A stretch of 11,135 bases of DNA from Agrobacterium fabrum (GCA_003241215.1 QFOL01000117.1:1-11135), one strand, 5' to 3'; counted from the stretch's first letter, positions 1-5,138 are shown. A program made the numbers and translations. The notes: generated by a model from the sequence alone, not told the origin.

Positions 1-59
1 TTATCGGGAAGGGACATGTCGTCTACCATCTGGTCAAAATTGTCGATGGCTTTGGCTAA
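1..59 (+). CDS. Possible 3' end of an unidentified gene (C-terminal 18 residues)
   Basis: Reading from base 3, the window opens with a frame that encodes IGKGHVVYHLVKIVDGFG and stops at TAA (57-59). The residue mix is protein-like and the frame ends before the RIME repeat, as a gene end would. I do not recognise the family. The opposite strand here is also open (a stretch reading AIDNFDQMVDDMSLPD), so the strand call is uncertain; a minus-strand gene would need a start within the next 100 bases or so, and I see no ribosome binding site for one. Only the sequence to the left of the window can settle it. Confidence 0.35.
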   Translation, partial: IGKGHVVYHLVKIVDGFG

Positions 60-144
60 TAGCCGCAAGACCGGCAAAAAGGCAAGCTTTGCGCTCAGAG
101 TCCGTGAGGCCAATCCGCAGGAAACGCGAGTCTGCGGCCTGTTT

Positions 145-262
145 CTTCTCCCCGCCGGGGAGAAGGTGGCCCGAAGGGTCGGATGAGGGGGCAACCCCTC
201 CGTATATCGCGGCGCTCGCCCCCTCATCCCGCTGCCGCGGACTTCTCCCCGGCGGGGAGAAA
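145..262. repeat. RIME-type rhizobial intergenic mosaic element
   Basis: Three nested or adjacent palindromes span about 118 bases. The left one is CTTCTCCCC-GCC-GGGGAGAAG (145-165). The central one is a 12-bp perfect stem, GGATGAGGGGGC (181-192) with GCCCCCTCATCC (218-229). The right one is CTTCTCCCC-GGC-GGGGAGAA (242-261). Two copies of the CTTCTCCCC/GGGGAGAAG palindrome flanking a GATGAGG/CCTCATC arm are the signature of RIME elements in Rhizobium, Sinorhizobium and Agrobacterium. They are non-coding repeats, probably mobilised in trans, often found at gene 3' ends. Here the element sits downstream of the universal stress protein gene. Confidence 0.8.
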
Positions 263-304
263 AAACAAGGGGCAGACGCTCATTTTAACCGAGATGGCGG
301 GGTT

Positions 305-327
305 TGCGGCGCGCTGTTTGCGCCGCA
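305..327 (-). terminator. Stem-loop just past the stress protein stop codon
   Basis: An 8-bp perfect stem, TGCGGCGC (305-312) with GCGCCGCA (320-327) around a 7-base loop, starts 8 bases beyond the stop codon of the minus-strand stress protein gene. No T-run follows in the minus direction, so as an intrinsic terminator it is weak. It may instead protect the transcript 3' end together with the neighbouring RIME palindromes. Confidence 0.35.
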
Positions 328-334
328 TTCACAT

Positions 335-1180
335 TTAACGCGACAGCAGCGTCATCGCCGTCATGGAATCGAGCAGCGTGCGGGTGACGCCGCCGAACAG
401 CAGCTCCCACCAGCGGGAATGGCCGTAAGCGCCCATGACCAGAAGGTCGATGCTGTTATCGGACAGGCGGTTCTCGATAGCGGCCTGCGGCGAGATACCG
501 GCGATCTTTTCCTGCGATGTGACGGTGACATTCACACCGTGGCGGGCGAGCGTCGCGGCCAGTTCCGTGCCCGCGAGGCCCGAAGACTGCGTTTCGCTCT
601 CGGCCTGATCGACGGAGAATATCTCGACGCTGTCGGCTGCCTTCAGGAAGGGCAGGGCGTCGAAGGTGGCGCGGGTCGCCTCGCGCGAGCCATTCCAGGC
701 GATCAGGACGCGCTTGATCGGCTTGGCCACCGTCAGCACATGCGGCACGAGGAGAACGGGGCGGCCGCTTTCATAAAGGAAACCATCGATGTCCGAGCGG
801 CTGTCAGACAGTGCCGAGGCGCTGCTCTGGCGGGCGACGATGAGATCGGCGCAGCGGGCGCTGTCGATCGCCGATGCGGAAGCGTAACCCACCGAGGTGA
901 CGAAGCTGCGCCATTCATGCGAGATGCCATTGGCGGACAATGTGCGCTCGAAAAGGGTGCCGACATCGGTCGTTTCCTTATGCGCAACATCCTGCAGCGC
1001 CTGCACGGTGGCGGGGTCGGGAATTTCCATCGGCGCGACGAGGGGAACCGCGGCCAGCGTTTCCATGTGCAGGCCGATCACATGCGAGGAAAACTGATCG
1101 GCAAGGCTCACCACGAATTCGCCGAGCTTCTGCGTGTTCGAAACATTGTCGACCACCGCCAGTATCGTCTTGTAACCCAT
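335..1180 (-). CDS. Universal stress protein, tandem UspA domains
   Basis: A 281-residue cytoplasmic protein with two UspA folds in tandem. The first opens with YKTILAVVDN (residues 3-12) and ends near GRPVLLVPHV. The second opens with KRVLIAWNGSREA and ends with VMGAYGHSRWWELLFGG followed by VTRTLL. The second domain keeps the ATP-binding pattern G-x2-G-x9-G-(S/T)-like (GAYGHS...GGVT); the equivalent end of the first domain lacks it, so only the C-terminal half probably binds nucleotide. That asymmetry is common in double-domain Usp proteins. The start is supported by a GAGGAGAG ribosome binding site 5-12 bases upstream. It lies downstream of, and on the same strand as, the CinA-N gene, but a 104-base gap carries an FNR/FixK-like box, suggesting its own oxygen-responsive promoter. 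Specific ligand or partner is unknown. Confidence 0.95.
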   Translation of the reverse strand: MGYKTILAVVDNVSNTQKLGEFVVSLADQFSSHVIGLHMETLAAVPLVAPMEIPDPATVQALQDVAHKETTDVGTLFERTLSANGISHEWRSFVTSVGYASASAIDSARCADLIVARQSSASALSDSRSDIDGFLYESGRPVLLVPHVLTVAKPIKRVLIAWNGSREATRATFDALPFLKAADSVEIFSVDQAESETQSSGLAGTELAATLARHGVNVTVTSQEKIAGISPQAAIENRLSDNSIDLLVMGAYGHSRWWELLFGGVTRTLLDSMTAMTLLSR

Positions 1181-1243
1181 TTCTCTCTCCTCGGTGACAT
1201 GTCGTTTCTAGGGGGAGAGTGGCCGTCTTTGCCGATGGCCACC

Positions 1244-1257
1244 TTGATTTTGGTCAA
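1244..1257 (-). promoter_or_regulatory. FNR/FixK-type operator upstream of the universal stress protein
   Basis: TTGAT-TTTG-GTCAA (plus-strand reading) matches the FNR/FixK/FnrN consensus TTGAT-N4-ATCAA at 9 of 10 defined positions. Its centre is about 70 bases upstream of the stress protein ATG, compatible with activation from around -41 to -52 depending on the true transcription start. The only gene it can serve on position is the stress protein, because the neighbouring gene on the other side ends here. No clear -10 is visible, as expected for an activator-dependent promoter. Confidence 0.5.
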
Positions 1258-1284
1258 ACCTTTTCGTCTAAAGCCTTTTCTCAC

Positions 1285-2091
1285 TCAGGCGGTTGCATCG
1301 CCCTTGCCGGCCGCCAGTCTTTTTTCCTGGCCGATGGTCTCGATCATGGCGGCAACCGCGTCGGTCGCCGCCTTCAGCACGCCGGCGTCCCGGGCGCGCA
1401 CGACGATCTCGGTCGAAAAGCGCTGCCCGTCATATTTGGGATAGGAGCCGATGCTGGTTTCGGGATGGGCTTTCTGGATGGCCGTCAGCGGCGTGCCGAT
1501 ATCGCCTTCGCCATAGGGTGAACGCACCGCCTGCGACATGACCTTCGCACCGGTGCGCAGGGTCGGCATGACATTGTCGAGCATGGCCTGAAACACCTGC
1601 GGCACGCCGGCCATGACATGGACATTGCCGATGACGAAGCCGGGGGCGACGGAAACGGGATTGGCGATGTGGGCCGCACCCCTCGGCATGCGCGCCATGC
1701 GCTTGCGCGCGTCGGTGAACTCCATCTCCCGCACACGGTACATGTCGCCAAGCAGGCGCAGCGCCTCGGCATCGTGTTCGCAGGGCAGGCCGAACGCCGC
1801 CGAGACCGCATCCGCGGTAATATCGTCATGGGTGGGGCCGATGCCGCCGGATGTGAAGACATAATCATAACGGCTGCGCAGCGCGTTCAGCGCCTCCACG
1901 ATGGCCTCCTCCTCGTCGGCGACGATGCGCACTTCCTTGAGGTCAATGCCCGACATGGTGAGGACATCCGCGAGGTGGCCGATATTCTTGTCCTTGGTGC
2001 GGCCCGAGAGCAGCTCGTCGCCGATGGCGAGCATGGCGGCGGTGACAACGGAGGAGGTGGAGGAGGGGCTGGACATGGGTGCACTCGTCAT
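1285..2091 (-). CDS. Molybdopterin-binding (MoaB/MogA fold) protein, CinA N-terminal type
   Basis: 268 residues. After a serine-rich leader of about 14 residues comes TAAMLAIGDELLSGRT (17-32), the first conserved block of the CinA-N/MoeA/MogA fold. VFTSGGIGPTHDDIT (78-92), the molybdopterin-binding loop, follows. The C-terminal part (about 180-268) is the extension seen in stand-alone COG1058 proteins. The C-terminal nicotinamide-nucleotide amidohydrolase domain of full-length CinA (about 400 residues) is absent, which is the usual rhizobial architecture, so NMN deamidase activity should not be assumed. The biochemical role of this short form is unclear. Start choice is uncertain: there is no good ribosome binding site in front of ATG 2091 or of the in-frame ATG at 2076. 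Confidence 0.9.
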   Translation of the reverse strand: MTSAPMSSPSSTSSVVTAAMLAIGDELLSGRTKDKNIGHLADVLTMSGIDLKEVRIVADEEEAIVEALNALRSRYDYVFTSGGIGPTHDDITADAVSAAFGLPCEHDAEALRLLGDMYRVREMEFTDARKRMARMPRGAAHIANPVSVAPGFVIGNVHVMAGVPQVFQAMLDNVMPTLRTGAKVMSQAVRSPYGEGDIGTPLTAIQKAHPETSIGSYPKYDGQRFSTEIVVRARDAGVLKAATDAVAAMIETIGQEKRLAAGKGDATA

Positions 2092-2104
2092 CTGTTTTAT
2101 CAGA

Positions 2105-2133
2105 CGTTAGCCCCGCGCCCGGGGAATGCAAAG
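2105..2133 (-). promoter_or_regulatory. Candidate sigma-70 promoter for the CinA-N gene
   Basis: On the minus strand CTTTGC is followed after 17 bases by CTAACG, resembling the rhizobial CTTGAC-N17-CTATAT pattern at about half the positions. The spacer holds a small CCCCG-GGCG-CGGGG palindrome. The predicted transcription start would fall within about 10 bases of the ATG at 2091, implying a near-leaderless message or use of the ATG at 2076. A palindrome AAAGCGCTTT (2130-2139) overlaps the -35. Confidence 0.35.
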
Positions 2134-2163
2134 CGCTTTTGAAAAAATGTCTTTTTGTAAATG

Positions 2164-2199
2164 GTTGACGTTCGGGTTCTCCGTTCACTCATCGTGAAC
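2164..2199 (+). promoter_or_regulatory. Candidate wrbA promoter with overlapping inverted-repeat operator
   Basis: GTTGAC (2164-2169) followed after 17-18 bases by ACTCATC gives a plausible sigma-70 promoter. A 6-bp perfect inverted repeat, GTTCAC-TCATC-GTGAAC (2183-2199), sits exactly over the -10, the usual place for a repressor. Which regulator binds is not visible here. Quinone-oxidoreductase genes are often controlled by electrophile-sensing MarR, TetR or HxlR family repressors. Confidence 0.4.
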
Positions 2200-2353
2200 A
2201 GTGCGTATGCCAATCTCCGGCTGGCGGGACAAGGGCCCGTCGGCTAGGTTTTCTTCACACACATTTGACGGGTCAACGCCGATGATCATCGAGTTTTTGA
2301 AAAAACTTCTGGCCGGTACGCCGGAAACAGTTCCAGCAAAGGAAACCAAGAGA

Positions 2354-2953
2354 ATGACGAAGGTTCTGGTACTTTATTACTCCTCTTACGGCCATATCGA
2401 AAAAATGGCCTATGCGGTTGCCGAAGGCGTGAAATCCACCGGCGCGGAAGCCGTGGTCAAGCGTGTTCCCGAACTCGTTCCGGAAGAGGTCGCCAAGTCC
2501 TCCCACTTCAAGCTCGACCAGCCGGCTCCGGTGGCGACGGTGGATGAGCTTGCCGAATATGATGCGATCATCGTCGGCGCCGGCACGCGTTTCGGCACGG
2601 TCGCATCGCAGATGCGCAATTTCTGGGACCAGACCGGCGGCCTGTGGTTTGGTGGCAAGCTGGTCGGCAAGGTCGGCTCGGCCTTCACCTCGTCGGCAAC
2701 CCAGCATGGCGGCCAGGAATCCACGATCCTCGGCTTCATCCCCACCTTCCTGCACCACGGCATGGCTGTCGTCGGTCTGCCCTATGCCTTCCAGGGCCAG
2801 ATGGGCGTCGACGAAATCAAGGGCGGCTCGCCCTATGGCGCCTCCACCATCACCGATGGCGACGGCTCGCGTCAGCCTTCCGAAATCGAACTGGAGGGCG
2901 CACGCTTCCAGGGCGCGCATGTGGCGAAGATCGCCGCCAAGCTTTCGGCCTGA
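2354..2953 (+). CDS. wrbA: NAD(P)H:quinone oxidoreductase WrbA, flavodoxin-like
   Basis: 199 residues, the same size as well-studied WrbA proteins (about 198). WrbA is a tetrameric FMN protein that reduces quinones with two electrons from NAD(P)H, avoiding semiquinone radicals. Visible family features are the flavodoxin phosphate loop [14 protein letters not shown] (residues 5-18), [24 protein letters not shown] in the first third, and the FMN-contacting [14 protein letters not shown] in the middle. The start at 2354 gives the conserved [10 protein letters not shown] terminus and has AAAGGA about 10 bases upstream. The frame stays open further up, and an in-frame ATG at 2282 would add 24 residues; I consider that less likely. 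It is divergent from the CinA-N gene and ends 20 bases before a strong hairpin. Confidence 0.95.
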   Translation: MTKVLVLYYSSYGHIEKMAYAVAEGVKSTGAEAVVKRVPELVPEEVAKSSHFKLDQPAPVATVDELAEYDAIIVGAGTRFGTVASQMRNFWDQTGGLWFGGKLVGKVGSAFTSSATQHGGQESTILGFIPTFLHHGMAVVGLPYAFQGQMGVDEIKGGSPYGASTITDGDGSRQPSEIELEGARFQGAHVAKIAAKLSA

Positions 2954-2973
2954 CCTGAAGCCTCATCGAAAAG

Positions 2974-2998
2974 AAATGCGGCCCAAAAGGCCGCATTT
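2974..2998. terminator. Bidirectional intrinsic terminator between wrbA and the 29-aa gene
   Basis: A 10-bp perfect stem AAATGCGGCC (2974-2983) with GGCCGCATTT (2989-2998), loop CAAAA, and an A/T-rich flank on each side. It lies 20 bases after the wrbA stop and 55 bases past the stop of the convergent 29-aa gene, so it can serve both transcripts. Confidence 0.8.
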
Positions 2999-3053
2999 TC
3001 CGTTCCGGCGTATCAGGCCGCCGGCGCCGTCAGGCAAGGACTTTTTGAAAAGG

Positions 3054-3143
3054 TCAGATCGGCAGGTTGACCATGAAAAGGCAGCTTGCGACCACGAAGC
3101 CGAGCATGGAAATTTCCAGAAAACCGTTCAATCCGTCACGCAT
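3054..3143 (-). CDS. 29-aa membrane peptide behind an EcfG-type promoter
   Basis: The peptide begins MRDGLNGFLEISMLGFVVAS and ends CLFMVNLPI. Residues from about 8 to 28 are almost wholly hydrophobic, one transmembrane helix with a short charged N-terminus. Support for translation is unusually good for so short a frame: AGGGAGGA ends 5 bases before the ATG, an exact GGAAC-N16-CGTT promoter lies 30-54 bases upstream of it, and a terminator follows 55 bases past the stop. I do not recognise a family. The likely place of action is the inner membrane. Similar one-helix peptides often modulate a larger membrane protein, but no partner is visible here. Confidence 0.65.
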   Translation of the reverse strand: MRDGLNGFLEISMLGFVVASCLFMVNLPI

Positions 3144-3172
3144 TTCAATCCTCCCTGGTTGATCTAAAAGAG

Positions 3173-3197
3173 AACGGAAAAGGGTTATCGCGGTTCC
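3173..3197 (-). promoter_or_regulatory. EcfG (general stress response) promoter for the 29-aa gene
   Basis: The minus strand reads GGAAC, 16 bases, CGTT: an exact match to the -35/-10 consensus of EcfG sigma factors, which drive the PhyR-NepR-EcfG general stress response of alphaproteobacteria. The predicted transcription start is about 20-25 bases before the ATG, leaving room for the ribosome binding site. Confidence 0.7.
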
Positions 3198-3271
3198 ATA
3201 ACAGAAGAATGAAATTTAGAGATTTTTAATGCCTTGCCGTTCCGCTTTCCGGCGGACGCGATTTCGGCCCT

Positions 3272-3448
3272 TCAGCCGGTGACGACGAAGGCCACCACGA
3301 GGTGGCCGAGAAGCCCGATCGCCAGGCAGGCGAGGAGAAAAATGAACAGCGCTTTTTTCATGTTTCCGGAAGCTTCCATCTGTTGCGATCCATCGAACCC
3401 GTGTTCCTGAAGACCTTGTGTCTCAGGGCGTCCTTTTGCGTGGCCCAT
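3272..3448 (-). CDS. 58-aa single-span membrane protein, linked to the DUF982 gene
   Basis: From ATG 3448 the frame encodes a hydrophilic arm of about 29 residues (MGHAKGRPETQGLQEHGFDG and on) followed by MKKALFIFLLACLAIGLLGH and a short tail LVVAFVVTG, i.e. one transmembrane helix near the C-terminus. The start lies only 5 bases after the DUF982 stop, which suggests one transcript and coupled translation; AAGG about 10 bases upstream may act as ribosome binding site. An internal in-frame ATG at 3361 (MKKALFIF), with GGAAAC just in front, would give a 29-residue form that looks like a bare signal-anchor. Which start is used, or whether both are, cannot be told from the sequence. Family not recognised. 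Confidence 0.55.
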   Translation of the reverse strand: MGHAKGRPETQGLQEHGFDGSQQMEASGNMKKALFIFLLACLAIGLLGHLVVAFVVTG

Positions 3449-3453
3449 TTCTG

Positions 3454-3699
3454 TCAGGCCTTGATATCGAGCCCCGCCTCGATTGCGGCGGCGATGAAGG
3501 CCTTGCGCGCATCTTCCGGCTTTTTCCGGCCGGCATCAACGGCGGCGCAGATCAAAAGCGCCTTGTCCAGCGCCTCGCCATCTTCTGTCGGCCAGTCCTC
3601 GATCAGCGCCCAGGAGGCCGCCTGCGTGGTTTCGATGCTCGTATAGTCGCCCGGCGTTTCAAACGCGATCAGGACGGGTTTTTGCCAGCGCGTGTTCAT
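3454..3699 (-). CDS. DUF982 family protein
   Basis: 81 residues, typical for DUF982, a small soluble family found mainly in Rhizobiales and often in several copies per genome. The recognisable core is ASWALIEDWPTEDGEALDKA (about 28-47), then LLICAAVDAGRKKPEDARKAFIAAAIEAGLDI, matching the family's W-P-x-x-D-G and A-R-x-A-F-I-x-A-A-x-x-A-G pattern. There is no signal peptide or membrane segment. Function is unknown for the family. The start has a purine-rich GGATAGGCG directly upstream. It is probably the first gene of a two-gene unit with the 58-aa membrane protein. Confidence 0.85.
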   Translation of the reverse strand: MNTRWQKPVLIAFETPGDYTSIETTQAASWALIEDWPTEDGEALDKALLICAAVDAGRKKPEDARKAFIAAAIEAGLDIKA

Positions 3700-3793
3700 C
3701 GCCTATCCATAATGATTGTTGCGCCCGGCTCTAAACCAAGCGGTCAGGATGCGCAATCCCGTTACAGGCCCGTTCGTCCCGCTTGCGGTGCGG

Positions 3794-4099
3794 TCAGTCG
3801 TCGCGGCCGAACAGCCATTCGCGAATGATGCGCCGGTCGATGAGTTCCAGCGAACGGTCAGGTGCGATCCGGTAGGTCTCCACCGCCCTTGTGCTGCCGT
3901 CGATGCGGAATTCATGCTTGAAGGTGCTGCCGATCGGCGATTTTGTCAGCTTGGTGCGCGGCTGGCCTCTGTAGATAATGCTGCCGGGGATGGGTTCGAC
4001 ATAGGGCGCGGGGCCGACATAAGCGGCCGGTCCGCCTGTCGTGCATCCGGCAAGTGCCAGCGCAAGCGCGATAGTGGCCGATGATGCGAGCGTTTTCAT
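3794..4099 (-). CDS. Small outer-membrane-type lipoprotein
   Basis: 101 residues. A lipoprotein signal peptide, MKTLASSATIALALALAGC, ends in the lipobox LAG-C with the acylated cysteine at 19. The residue after it is threonine, not aspartate, so sorting to the outer membrane is expected. A proline/glycine-rich linker (20-42) leads to a small charged domain, about 43-101, with FKHEFRIDGSTRAVETYRIA and a C-terminal RRIIREWLFGRDD. I do not recognise the family. The start is fixed by GGAGGGA 5 bases upstream. An exact EcfG-type promoter lies 28-52 bases before the ATG, so the gene is probably stress-induced. Confidence 0.85.
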   Translation of the reverse strand: MKTLASSATIALALALAGCTTGGPAAYVGPAPYVEPIPGSIIYRGQPRTKLTKSPIGSTFKHEFRIDGSTRAVETYRIAPDRSLELIDRRIIREWLFGRDD

Positions 4100-4126
4100 C
4101 CTGTCCCTCCGAAGTGCGTCCGTGAA

Positions 4127-4151
4127 AACGATGTGGAGGCGCGGCGGTTCC
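4127..4151 (-). promoter_or_regulatory. EcfG (general stress response) promoter for the lipoprotein gene
   Basis: The minus strand reads GGAAC, 16 bases, CGTT, followed by TTCACGG. This is the second exact EcfG consensus within 1 kb. The predicted transcription start near 4120 leaves a leader of about 20 bases containing the ribosome binding site GGAGGGA. Confidence 0.7.
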
Positions 4152-4186
4152 CGGCGGACAAGGGGCCGGAGGCGATTTTCCCCCGA

Positions 4187-4291
4187 CTATTTGCTCTTCG
4201 GATTCTGAATGTCGCGCGCGACCCAGCGAAAGAAAAAGTAGACGAGGAGGCCGAAGATGAAAAGCGGGATGAGGTTCGCAAAACCGGACAT
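4187..4291 (-). CDS. 34-aa membrane peptide
   Basis: The sequence begins MSGFANLIPLFIFGLLVYFF and ends FRWVARDIQNPKSK: a single hydrophobic helix (about residues 6-21) followed by an aromatic-basic interface and a positively charged tail. By the positive-inside rule the C-terminus should be cytoplasmic. A purine-rich GGGAGGGAG lies about 13 bases before the ATG, slightly far but strong. The frame is open further upstream, but that part is not protein-like. It is 87 bases upstream of the lipoprotein gene on the same strand; the latter has its own promoter. Family not recognised. Confidence 0.55.
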   Translation of the reverse strand: MSGFANLIPLFIFGLLVYFFFRWVARDIQNPKSK

Positions 4292-4419
4292 GTGATTCTC
4301 GTTTCTCCCTCCCGATGCCGGGTCTAACCGGAGTAAAACCGGCAGGGCAAGGCAAAGGCGTACACGGCCGGTAAAATATCCGTGTGCCTGCAAAGGAGAA
4401 TTTGGTGGGTTTGGGGAGG

Positions 4420-4609
4420 GGCGGGAGAGATCCGGCGCACTGCCAGTGATGCCAGATCTCTCCGTCTCCCGCCAGTTTCAGGGTACGGGGGACTATCGCT
4501 ACTATGGCGGACAACCGCCGATAGACATAGGCCGAGAAATCACCTCGAATAAATCGCTACCTTGGTCGAACAGCGAAAAGCCGGGCCCGCCATCCGCATC
4601 CCGGGCCCG
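4420..4609. other. Gene-free stretch with three consecutive stem-loops
   Basis: The interval 4292-4807 has no convincing gene. Within it are three stems in a row. First, GGAGAGATC (4424-4432) with GATCTCTCC (4455-4463), with GGC/GCC and CACT/AGTG pairs inside; GGCGGGAGA (4420-4428) with TCTCCCGCC (4465-4473) forms a competing stem. Second, CTATC/GATAG with inner GGCGG-ACAA-CCGCC (4493-4524). Third, CGGGCCCG twice (4582-4589, 4602-4609). The region could be a structured RNA or 5' leader, or decayed repeat DNA. On the minus strand a TTATAT near 4620 could be the -10 of a promoter reading through these stems toward the 34-aa gene. Confidence 0.4.
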
Positions 4610-4677
4610 TCGTCGCGATATAATTAGCCAGAGAATTACCGTCTGAGGCGGTGCGGCAAGGGCGCGTTCGGAAATTG

Positions 4678-4706
4678 CGGCTTAAGCCGTTGAAACGGAA
4701 CGGCTT
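4678..4706. repeat. Overlapping CGGCTT/AAGCCG palindromes
   Basis: CGGCTTAAGCCG (4678-4689) is a perfect 12-bp palindrome. Its right half, AAGCCGTT (4684-4691), pairs again with AACGGCTT (4699-4706), so the half-site occurs three times in 29 bases. TTTT follows at 4710, so the second pairing could act as a weak plus-strand terminator. Alternatively it is an operator upstream of the DUF3309 gene. Confidence 0.4.
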
Positions 4707-4743
4707 GCCTTTTCGGCGTCCTGTCGCGGAGACGCGTGACCAG

Positions 4744-4768
4744 GGAACCTTTTATGCGCTTCGTCATT
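4744..4768 (+). promoter_or_regulatory. Weak candidate EcfG promoter for the DUF3309 gene
   Basis: GGAAC (4744-4748), 16 bases, then CATT (4765-4768), one mismatch to the EcfG consensus GGAAC-N16-CGTT. The predicted start near 4775 would give a leader of about 33 bases with the GGAGGG ribosome binding site inside it. Another GGAAC at 4697 has only CGTC at 15 bases. The call leans on the two exact EcfG sites nearby. Confidence 0.3.
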
Positions 4769-4807
4769 CAAACAGGCAGGACACATGCCAATAGTGGAGG
4801 GTTACAC

Positions 4808-4960
4808 ATGCTCGGCACCATCCTCGTCATCCTGCTCATTCTTTTCCTGATCGGCGCGCTGCCCAGCTGGGGTTACCATAATTACGGTTACGGCCCGTCG
4901 GGTGGCCTGGGACTGGTTCTGGTGATCATTCTGATCCTGGTCCTGCTTGGGCGGATATGA
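4808..4960 (+). CDS. DUF3309 family small membrane protein
   Basis: 50 residues, the usual size of DUF3309. Two hydrophobic segments (about 2-18 and 34-50) flank a loop with the family hallmark ALPSWGYHNYGYGPSGGLGL: ALPxW, tyrosine/glycine-rich, then PSGGLG, and a terminal LLGRI. It is predicted to form an inner-membrane hairpin. Function is unknown; the family is widespread in proteobacteria. ATG 4808 is chosen because GGAGGG ends 6 bases before it; the longer upstream frame has no such signal. It is a single-gene unit with a candidate stress promoter upstream and a hairpin terminator downstream. Confidence 0.85.
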   Translation: MLGTILVILLILFLIGALPSWGYHNYGYGPSGGLGLVLVIILILVLLGRI

Positions 4961-4986
4961 GCGGCCGGCACGGGAAATGCCGCATT

Positions 4987-5026
4987 GCCCGCAACGGCGC
5001 AAACACGCCGGATGCGGGCCTTGTTT
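4987..5026 (+). terminator. Likely terminator of the DUF3309 gene
   Basis: GCCCGCA (4987-4993) pairs with TGCGGGC (5013-5019), and inside it CGGCG (4995-4999) pairs with CGCCG (5006-5010) around a CAAACA loop. CTTGTTTCC follows, an imperfect U-tract. It begins 27 bases after the DUF3309 stop. Confidence 0.55.
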
Positions 5027-5138
5027 CCTCTGAAATATAAGGCAGATGCAAAAAACTTCGAAATCTTAAGCGCTTAGGAGGCCGGCCTTTGCGGCGTGCC
5101 GGCCGATCCGAAAAAACACCACATTCGGAACGAACCCT

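Noticed and set aside
89..1444. 451-aa open frame on the plus strand
   Set aside because: It runs through the RIME element and antisense to the stress protein and CinA-N genes. Those two have clear family motifs; this frame has none.
2273..2920. 215-aa minus-strand frame
   Set aside because: Antisense shadow of wrbA without motifs.
3912..4514. 200-aa minus-strand frame
   Set aside because: Overlaps the lipoprotein and 34-aa genes in another frame. It is proline/arginine-rich shadow sequence with no start signal.
4446..4646. 66-aa plus-strand frame containing GDYRYYGG
   Set aside because: The tyrosine-rich patch hints at BA14K-like proteins, but there is no signal peptide, no ribosome binding site, and it sits on stem-loop DNA.
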